DNA of 48,928 nucleotides, taken from positions 1-48,928 of the forward strand of contig NZ_JADEXP010000006.1 in the NCBI RefSeq assembly GCF_015207065.1. The letters are read 5' to 3'. This DNA comes from Leptolyngbya cf. ectocarpi LEGE 11479 (GTDB taxonomy: Bacteria; Cyanobacteriota; Cyanobacteriia; Phormidesmidales; Phormidesmidaceae). Both the position numbers and the translations under genes were made by a program. Of this stretch, positions 43,701 through 48,928 are shown in pieces; position 1 is the stretch's first letter, and each line of letters starts with the position of its first letter. The notes beneath the pieces are model-generated. The model was not told where the DNA came from. It saw only the letters and a program-made list of their open reading frames with translations, and searched no databases.

Positions 43701-44873
43701 TCAAATCATACCTAGCAAAATCAATGTCTTGAGCACGTTTTTCGGTTTGATGGGCTTACTCACAAATTCCGATGCACCTACCATCTTGGCGCGCATCCTT
43801 TCGGTAACACTGTTGCTACCAGCCACCATGACAATGGGTGTTTTCTTAAAATCCGACATCCGCCGAATTTGGGCACACAGCTCATAGCCATTGACCACAG
43901 GCATCATTAAATTCAAAAAGATTAGCTTCGGCTTTAGCTGAGCTAACTGTTTCAACACCTCAAGCGGATCGGCAATGTTGCTATAGCGATAGCCTGCCGC
44001 TTCAATAATTGTTGCCATTTTATGATTATCAGCCAGACTGTCATTCACATAAACAATCCTGGCATCCTTAGGGATTGTTGCCTGCGCTAGCTTAACCACT
44101 ATGTCATTTTGAGCTGTGATGACCGATTTAGTTACCTTATCTTCTACAGGCTTCAGCTGCAGCGCCTGACTGTGGATATGGGGTAAAACCGACCTCACAA
44201 ATGGAATCAGCGGCTGGTTGATCTTTAATGCCAGATCTCGCAGGGTTTGGTCACCATCGACCAGCGCACTCAACAATTTGAAGAGACGTGGATAGGCCAA
44301 ATCTTCTAGAGATGCTAAATCTTTTATCACCAGAGCATCGTTAGGGTTCACCTGGGCTAGCTCAGCGTTTTCCCAAGCTTGCCACTCATGCTTAGCCTGG
44401 GCCCATAGTCGAATATTTTGTAAATTTATGTAGGAAGAATCACAGGCTTTTTGAGACTTAATGCGATAAGTTAATCCCTGCCCGGTTTCTTGGAAGCTTA
44501 GGGTCCCCTGTCGCTGCAGATCAAACAATACTTCTGAGATACACCCGGTCACGATATCTGAGAATAATTGTCGACTAAACTGCTTACAGATAACCAACCG
44601 AGCCAGTCGATTATAGGTCAAGTCAGAATAGGCACTCAGACCATGCTTAAGTAAGTCAGACCGATGTTGTAGGAGGTGACGATACCAGCGACGTCTCGTA
44701 TGGGTGTGCGTATTGGCCCATACCAGCTGCCCTGCCAAAAAATATAAGCGCCACTGATGAATCAGGCCACTTTTGATCGCTAGAATGCCTGTCAGCTGTT
44801 TCTGCTTAGCAAACTGGATCCTTTGATCCAGTTCAGAAATCAGTACATTTGACGTGGCAACTTCAGCTCTCAT
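43701..44873 (-). CDS. PatA/PixG-like response regulator with degenerate receiver
   Basis: 390 residues from the ATG at 44873 (AGGAG lies just upstream; a TTG at 44891 is also in frame). The N-terminal PATAN domain (about 10-150: QFAKQKQLTGILAIKSGLIHQWRLYFLAGQLVWA) and a helical middle (about 155-240) precede the receiver (about 270-390). In the receiver the acidic pair is Asn277/Asp278 (YVNDS) and the phospho-acceptor position is Asn321 (LIFLNLMMP), while Lys373 is kept (VSKP). Standard Asp phosphorylation is therefore unlikely. Relatives act in pilus motility, phototaxis and heterocyst patterning. Confidence 0.9.
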   Translation of the reverse strand: MRAEVATSNVLISELDQRIQFAKQKQLTGILAIKSGLIHQWRLYFLAGQLVWANTHTHTRRRWYRHLLQHRSDLLKHGLSAYSDLTYNRLARLVICKQFSRQLFSDIVTGCISEVLFDLQRQGTLSFQETGQGLTYRIKSQKACDSSYINLQNIRLWAQAKHEWQAWENAELAQVNPNDALVIKDLASLEDLAYPRLFKLLSALVDGDQTLRDLALKINQPLIPFVRSVLPHIHSQALQLKPVEDKVTKSVITAQNDIVVKLAQATIPKDARIVYVNDSLADNHKMATIIEAAGYRYSNIADPLEVLKQLAQLKPKLIFLNLMMPVVNGYELCAQIRRMSDFKKTPIVMVAGSNSVTERMRAKMVGASEFVSKPIKPKNVLKTLILLGMI

Positions 44874-45195
44874 GGCTCCTATTGTTTGCAATTGACTTAC
44901 TCGCTAATTGTGCTTACAAACAACGCTTACAAACAACTTGTATATTAGGTCACAAAAACCCAGTGAGTGTCCGCATTTAAGTTTCCTTAAACAAAAAATA
45001 CGCGTATAGGCGTATTTTTCTCTGACGGTTCATCAAGTTTTATAGACCACTAGATTTCTTTAAGAGACTTTACGGCGTCTTCTTAAATTTCCTACACATC
45101 TCCACAGACTCCTCAGATGTGGGGTGTTGCTTAATCCGGACTTGGCCGCATTGGCAGCCACCAGTGTAGGGAAATGGCACATGGGTTAGTCCTAA
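44874..45195. other. Intergenic region with a strong hairpin
   Basis: 322 bases between ycf66 and the PatA-like gene, both on the minus strand. It holds the perfect hairpin at 44994-45019, an imperfect one at 45059-45087 (TTTAAGAGAC with GTCTTCTTAAA) and presumably the PatA-like promoter. No coding frame is seen. Confidence 0.5.
44994..45019 (-). terminator. Intrinsic terminator downstream of ycf66
   Basis: AAAAATACGC (44994-45003) and GCGTATTTTT (45010-45019) are perfect complements with a 6-base loop. On the minus strand the stem ends in a run of six T, the classical form, and it lies about 180 bases after the ycf66 stop. Confidence 0.8.
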
Positions 45196-46119
45196 TTAAT
45201 CCCAAAATTCATCGTCAGGCCAGTTGCTATCTTCATCCTTCTGGGCGACAGCTGGTGAGGGCGTGTGGACAGCCTCGGGAGCGGTATTAGGTGCTGGATC
45301 TTTAGTGGGCGATGGTTCTTTGGCAGACGATATACTGACGTTTGCTGCTGACACCTTTGACTTTTCTACCGCGATCTCTGGTGGTTCATCGGAAATTTTG
45401 GCGGTGCTGTCTGCGGCATTGGTCGTATCTGATTTAGGTGCGGTATCTGGTTTGGGAATGGACGGTGGTCTGGGTGGTAGCTCAATCATCGGCTTGGGCT
45501 CCTTCTTTTGAGGAGTGATCACATCCTTGAGCCAGCCGACAAAAATGCCAACAGCCGCGAGGGGATTGGGCTGTTCACGGGACTCAGAGGGTTGGAGGGG
45601 GGCTGGTATCTCTGCTGGTATATCTTCAGGGGGTGACTTTTCTGGCTCGTCTTTTTCAGCCGTGGGTGTCGGCATCGCTGCTGGAACGACCATTGTGGGG
45701 GCAAACTCATCCGCCGACTTGAGCAAGATGGGGCTGTCGGGATCTGGGTCTTGATCCAGCGCATCTTCCACGCCGTCTTCTACAAATTCATAGTCCTTAG
45801 CGATGGGACGGCTGGCGGTGCGATCGCGTTCAGACTTACCCAATCGAATCGGGGTTTGCTGAGCCGCCGGGGTAGTTTCTCGCCGCAGCAGCAGGGTTTG
45901 ATACCCTAGCCACAGCAACAGTCCCACCGAGGCGGTTTGCCCCAGCAGCACGGCACCGTTCATTTGTCTGGCGCAGTACCACAGCACCACGGCATAAAAC
46001 ATACCAACACCGCTCCAGAAAAAATCTGAGCGGCGATGCACCTCTGGCAGAATAAAGGCGACCAAATAAAAGGCTAAACTGCCTGCCCCAATAATTACGG
46101 CCAACACATTTGCCAGCAT
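45196..46119 (-). CDS. ycf66: Ycf66-family membrane protein
   Basis: 307 residues. The N-terminal about 90 residues form the Ycf66 domain with three membrane helices (LANVLAVIIGAGSLAFYLVAF, FFWSGVGMFYAVVLWYC, LLGQTASVGLLLWLGYQTLLL). The rest is a long disordered acidic, Pro/Ser/Ala-rich tail ending NWPDDEFWD. Ycf66 is conserved in cyanobacteria and some plastids, with no defined function. It follows the small 46134 gene by 14 bases. The terminal acidic/aromatic motif may be a docking peptide; that is speculation. Confidence 0.92.
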   Translation of the reverse strand: MLANVLAVIIGAGSLAFYLVAFILPEVHRRSDFFWSGVGMFYAVVLWYCARQMNGAVLLGQTASVGLLLWLGYQTLLLRRETTPAAQQTPIRLGKSERDRTASRPIAKDYEFVEDGVEDALDQDPDPDSPILLKSADEFAPTMVVPAAMPTPTAEKDEPEKSPPEDIPAEIPAPLQPSESREQPNPLAAVGIFVGWLKDVITPQKKEPKPMIELPPRPPSIPKPDTAPKSDTTNAADSTAKISDEPPEIAVEKSKVSAANVSISSAKEPSPTKDPAPNTAPEAVHTPSPAVAQKDEDSNWPDDEFWD

Positions 46120-46133
46120 CTGCTTCGACTAAG

Positions 46134-46250
46134 CTATTTCCAGTTGTTATTGACGCCGATGAGATTGCCAAACAGCATAATGAAGCCACTGATCAAGATG
46201 ATAATGGCGAGCACTGCAAAAATGCCGTCGTAAGCTGAGAGGTCTTCCAT
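46134..46250 (-). CDS. 38-residue single-helix membrane peptide upstream of ycf66
   Basis: The frame begins MEDLSAYDGIFAVLAI and continues through a hydrophobic helix (about 9-30) to end GVNNNWK. The acidic N-terminus and Asn/Lys-containing C-terminus are typical of small thylakoid or plasma-membrane subunits. It is too short for usual gene finders. It fits exactly between the YbjN-like gene (23 bases away) and ycf66 (14 bases away), which supports an operon of three. I do not recognise it as a known PsbX, PsbY, PetN, PetM or Ndh small subunit. No clear Shine-Dalgarno precedes the ATG. Confidence 0.7.
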   Translation of the reverse strand: MEDLSAYDGIFAVLAIIILISGFIMLFGNLIGVNNNWK

Positions 46251-46273
46251 GGGGCGACGTTCGTTTTTTACTT

Positions 46274-46756
46274 TTATAGTTTAGAGGCTTGTGGGGTGTT
46301 GAGGGCACGCTGCCCTGCGAATTTGTCAATGATGATGTCACTGTAGCGGGTTGAGATCGCACCCACCGAAAGCAGACACACCTCCAGTTCCGTCGGGTCC
46401 ATGTGCTTGCCGCCTAGAATGCGATTAGCAAAAAATACGGTACCTGCCTCACCGGTCTGAAATGAACCAAACCGCATCTTACGGTTTTCGTCTAGCAAAA
46501 ACCGCAGCAGCTCTAGTTCTGGACCACAGCCAATGGCCACACAGCTACTAGCCCGCACAATGGCCAGCTCCCGATCAGGGTAAGGATGGGTATTCCAGAG
46601 TAGTACCTGTAGCTCAATTAGCGTGGTGTCTTGATAGAGCAAGTCAAAGGACGGCTGCTCCTCACTAGCTCGCACTGTTGACTTAAACAAACTGCTCTGC
46701 AGGTAATCTTGCACCCGCTCATAGGTCAGCTCTTGAGCCGAATTTTCAAACTTCAT
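46274..46756 (-). CDS. YbjN/CesT-like (type III chaperone-fold) protein
   Basis: 160 residues, soluble. The pattern YERVQDYLQSSLFKSTVRA, then DLLYQDTTLIELQVLLWNT, ELAIVRASSCVAIGCGPELELLRFLLDEN and MRFGSFQTGEAGTVFFANRILG matches the YbjN/CesT-like alpha-beta fold common in cyanobacteria. In known members the fold binds peptides or partner proteins. Its partner may be encoded in the same unit (the 38-residue peptide and Ycf66 follow). It is divergent from the ParA-type gene by 81 bases. Confidence 0.72.
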   Translation of the reverse strand: MKFENSAQELTYERVQDYLQSSLFKSTVRASEEQPSFDLLYQDTTLIELQVLLWNTHPYPDRELAIVRASSCVAIGCGPELELLRFLLDENRKMRFGSFQTGEAGTVFFANRILGGKHMDPTELEVCLLSVGAISTRYSDIIIDKFAGQRALNTPQASKL

Positions 46757-46773
46757 ATAGAGTTAAACTACTG

Positions 46774-46788
46774 TTATTCAACGAATAA
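46774..46788. promoter_or_regulatory. Inverted repeat TTATTC-AAC-GAATAA over the ParA-type promoter
   Basis: A perfect 6-3-6 repeat placed where the -35 element would be, 17 bases before a near-consensus -10 TATACT (46797-46802). A dimeric repressor here would shut off the ParA-HEPN unit; autoregulation by the ATPase or the HEPN protein is a testable guess. Confidence 0.45.
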
Positions 46789-46796
46789 ACCAGCGC

Positions 46797-46802
46797 TATA
46801 CT
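46797..46802 (+). promoter_or_regulatory. -10 element of the ParA-HEPN unit
   Basis: TATACT (five of six to TATAAT), 35 bases before the GTG start. AAGAGG at 46821-46826 is a plausible ribosome-binding site, 11 bases from the GTG. Confidence 0.4.
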
Positions 46803-46837
46803 ATAGGCGATTTAGCTTCTAAGAGGCCATCAGTACC

Positions 46838-47902
46838 GTGGTTCAGAAAATTGCTCTTTTTAATCACAAGGGTGGGGTGAGTAAAACTACCACCACATTT
46901 AATTTGGGTTGGATGCTGGCATCAAAAGGTAAAAGAGTAATTCTTGTAGATACCGATCCACAGTGTAATTTGACGGGAATGGTTTTGGGTACAGACACTG
47001 AGGATGACCAATCAGATCTAGCATCCTTTTACGATCTTCCTAATAATATAAAGACCGCTTTAGCTCCAGCTTTCGAATCCCAGCCACGGATTATTGAAGC
47101 TGTAGACTGCATTCCTGTTGAAGGACAAGCAGGATTATTTTTGCTACCGGGGCATGTTGGTTTAGCTGAATATGAGGTAACTCTTGGCATTGCCCAGGAA
47201 CTGAGCGGCTCAATTCAGACCCTTAGAAATGTTCCTGGCTCCATCAATTTTCTTTTAGAGAAAACCGCTGAGCAGCTGCAAGCAGATTACATCCTTATTG
47301 ATATGAGTCCTAGCTTAGGTTCTATAAATCAAAACCTTTTGATGACCAGCGATTTTTTCCTAGTGCCTACTGCGGCTGATTTCTTTTCTCTAATGGCAAT
47401 AAATTCTTTAAGTACAATTCTGCCCAAGTGGGCAGCCTGGGCAAAAAGGGCAAGCGCACTGCCAACTCTTCGAGAAGCAGCCTATCCGTTTCCTGATACC
47501 AGCCCGCGCTTCATGGGAATTATCGTTCAGAATTATCGCGTCAGAAAGGGCAGAGTGACTGTTGCGTTTGAACAATGGGTTACTAAAATCGAAAATCAAG
47601 TTTCTGATCAGCTAGTTCCTGTTCTTGACAATAATGGGATGACTCTGTCTGGGCAGATTTATAGAGAAAATGGCATTGATGAATCCTTCTGTCTTGTCAA
47701 AATTCCTGACTTTAACAGTTTGATCGCTCTATCTCAAGAACATTCGACGCCAGTATATGCCTTAACTCAGCAGCAATTACAGCAAACTGGACAAGTTTTA
47801 GAAAATAATCAAAATAAGCAAGCTGAGTTTCGACAAACGTTTGAAGAATTAGCAGATAAAATCATCGGTCTTACGTCTTCTGTTTATGCAGTCAGCGCTT
47901 GA
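46838..47902 (+). CDS. ParA/Soj-type P-loop ATPase paired with a HEPN protein
   Basis: 354 residues from a GTG at 46838. The deviant Walker A is HKGGVSKTTT (residues 10-19, signature Lys11 and Lys16), with Ser where most ParA proteins have Gly. The switch regions are LVDTDPQCNLTG (about 37-48) and ILIDMSPSLGSINQN (about 151-165). The C-terminal about 130 residues (FMGIIVQNYRVRKGRV and beyond) extend past a minimal ParA and include a helical end. There is no ParB or centromere-like repeat nearby, so plasmid partition is unlikely. Its last 17 bases overlap the HEPN gene, a sign of obligate co-translation. Base use appears more AT-rich than in neighbouring genes and no HIP1 site is present. Confidence 0.88.
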   Translation: MVQKIALFNHKGGVSKTTTTFNLGWMLASKGKRVILVDTDPQCNLTGMVLGTDTEDDQSDLASFYDLPNNIKTALAPAFESQPRIIEAVDCIPVEGQAGLFLLPGHVGLAEYEVTLGIAQELSGSIQTLRNVPGSINFLLEKTAEQLQADYILIDMSPSLGSINQNLLMTSDFFLVPTAADFFSLMAINSLSTILPKWAAWAKRASALPTLREAAYPFPDTSPRFMGIIVQNYRVRKGRVTVAFEQWVTKIENQVSDQLVPVLDNNGMTLSGQIYRENGIDESFCLVKIPDFNSLIALSQEHSTPVYALTQQQLQQTGQVLENNQNKQAEFRQTFEELADKIIGLTSSVYAVSA

Positions 47903-48656
47903 TCAATTTCGTATCAGCATTGCCCGTGTTCGAGATTTGATCGCCATCCATGGTTCTGTGCAAACGCAAGCTACGGCAGTGCTTGACCTAACCGATATTC
48001 TCAGAGCTGCTTTAGTGATGTCCGTTAGTGCTCTGGATTATTACATCCATGAGGTGGCAACCTTGGGCATGTTAGAGATCCATCGGGGACAGCGACCAGA
48101 GCCAGCCCTTTCTCGTAATACATCTCAGTCCGCCTTTTCCCGGTTCAAAGTATCTTTGGGTAATGCTCGTCAAGAGCGGCTGATTGCATTGGATATTGCC
48201 ACTTGGCTGGAGCAGGATATCCAGCAGTCTATGGGGTCGGACTTCACCGCAGAATCTTGCCGATTGAATGAGTTGCTCCCTGCGGTTACAAGTAGTATCG
48301 CTAATCGTCTCAATAGCAGTCCCTGGCTGGAGGATGAAATCCGCGAGAGCCTGAGCTATAAAAGTTTTCAAACTCCTAACAATATTGCTGATGCGATTCG
48401 ACTAATCTCGGATATTTCGCTATGGACAAATGTAGCTGCGAGGTTAAATACATCTGCCGAAATTGTGAAACAGAAATTAACTCTTATTGTGGAGCGAAGG
48501 AATAAGATTGCCCATGAGGCTGATATTGATGTGACCTACGGTATTGGTAACCGCTGGCCTATTGATGAAATCTTAGTTAATGAAGCGGTAACCTTTATTG
48601 AGCAAGTGGTTGAAGCTATTCATCAGAGCCTATTATTGGGACCTGGCACTACATAA
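47886..48656 (+). CDS. HEPN-domain protein, RiboL-PSP-HEPN-like predicted ribonuclease
   Basis: 256 residues, helical. The N-terminal helix bundle has ALVMSVSALDYYIHEVATLGM (about 42-62). The C-terminal helices contain LIVERRNKIAHEADID (about 200-215), whose Arg205-x4-His210 is the catalytic R-x4-H of HEPN ribonucleases, with a trailing Glu/Asp as in the RiboL-PSP-HEPN family. HEPN proteins cut RNA in toxin-antitoxin, abortive-infection and CRISPR settings. Here the ATG lies inside the ParA-type gene (17-base overlap), so the two are co-expressed. The stop overlaps the convergent DevA-like gene by eight bases. A role in conflict or defence is inferred. Confidence 0.85.
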   Translation: MQSALDQFRISIARVRDLIAIHGSVQTQATAVLDLTDILRAALVMSVSALDYYIHEVATLGMLEIHRGQRPEPALSRNTSQSAFSRFKVSLGNARQERLIALDIATWLEQDIQQSMGSDFTAESCRLNELLPAVTSSIANRLNSSPWLEDEIRESLSYKSFQTPNNIADAIRLISDISLWTNVAARLNTSAEIVKQKLTLIVERRNKIAHEADIDVTYGIGNRWPIDEILVNEAVTFIEQVVEAIHQSLLLGPGTT

Positions 48657-48928
48657 TAAACATGTCGGCGCTGACGTCTGTTAGGGCTTGGGTTTTGCTT
48701 TGTACGAAGGCATTGGGGCTGCTGTCCGATTCCAGTCGACCGTCCACCAGGTTGATGATCCGGTCGGCCACGTCCAGAATGCGATTGTCGTGGGTAACCA
48801 TTAAAACGGTACAGCCTTCTTCACGAGATAAATTATGTAAATAGGTCACCACGTCTCGACCTGATTTTTTATCGAGGGCCGCAGTGGGTTCATCGGCCAG
48901 GATCAGTTTGGGATGATTGACTAGGGCG
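48649..48928 (-). CDS. DevA-like ABC transporter ATP-binding protein, 5' end outside the window
   Basis: 93 residues of the C-terminal part are visible: ALVNHPKLILADEPTAALD (Walker B and D-loop), then LMVTHDNRILDVADRIINLVDGRL (H-loop His) and a tail ending DVSADMFIM. The DEPTAALDKKSGRDVV wording is characteristic of DevA, the ATPase of the DevBCA glycolipid/TolC-type exporter. The Walker A and signature motif lie beyond the window. It converges with the HEPN gene and overlaps its 3' end by eight bases. Confidence 0.85.
   Translation of the reverse strand, partial: ALVNHPKLILADEPTAALDKKSGRDVVTYLHNLSREEGCTVLMVTHDNRILDVADRIINLVDGRLESDSSPNAFVQSKTQALTDVSADMFIM

Noticed and set aside
46838-47902. 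ParA-type gene considered as a plasmid or chromosome partition gene
   Set aside because: There is no ParB partner, no centromere-like repeats and no replication gene; the overlapping partner is a HEPN protein.

Overview
The window is chromosomal DNA from a cyanobacterium. The evidence is a bicA-type bicarbonate transporter, Ycf66, a lumenal TLP40-like cyclophilin, DUF1816, a PatA-like regulator and a DevA-like ABC ATPase. By eye there are also more than 20 copies of the HIP1 octamer GCGATCGC spread through the sequence. A mesophilic filamentous or Leptolyngbya-like lineage is plausible, but I cannot name a species.

Layout. 1-5 kb: bicA (cut by the window edge) and a LysR regulator on the minus strand, divergent from a 2-oxoglutarate/Fe(II) oxygenase and an FTR1 iron permease, then a small conserved unknown. 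5-14.7 kb: housekeeping genes efp-accB, a cyclophilin translationally coupled to thiL, a cytosolic-looking cobalamin-binding-type protein, a lipoprotein with a retropepsin fold, carA, an STAS anti-sigma antagonist with no canonical start codon, Mini-RNase III, rlmB and a DUF1816 protein. 14.7-20.6 kb: a minus-strand run of hybrid histidine kinase, Ser/Thr kinase-CHASE2, msrB and an alpha/beta hydrolase. A 744-base stretch without a confident gene precedes an ArsR-type regulator. 21.7-30.3 kb: mnmA, sat and a catalytically dead caspase-like protein in one direction, then nnr, a Na+/Ca2+ antiporter, a PNPOx-like flavoprotein and cysE.

30.5-35 kb: a lipase-like hydrolase, then a GT2 polyprenyl-phosphate glycosyltransferase, a TVP38/DedA-type membrane protein and a GT39-type membrane glycosyltransferase. 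The last three read as a lipid-linked sugar module, with a perfect 42-base palindrome inside it. 35-40 kb: an accessory segment bounded by two decayed transposase genes (ISAs1-like and IS630-like, each with an internal deletion). It holds a serralysin-type RTX metalloprotease, a DOPA-dioxygenase-like protein, a VOC protein and an N-terminally truncated adenylate-kinase-like gene. 40-46.8 kb: ileS, a PD-(D/E)XK-like unknown, a PatA-like regulator whose receiver lacks the phospho-acceptor Asp, and an operon of a YbjN/CesT-like protein, an unlisted 38-residue membrane peptide and ycf66.

46.8-48.9 kb: the best candidate for a little-described system, a ParA-type ATPase overlapping a HEPN (R-x4-H) nuclease-like gene. 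A symmetric element sits over its promoter region and it converges on a DevA-like ABC ATPase that runs off the window. A recurring theme is signalling or proteolytic proteins that keep their fold but have lost key residues: two receivers with Asp to Asn and one caspase fold with Tyr/Gly in place of His/Cys.
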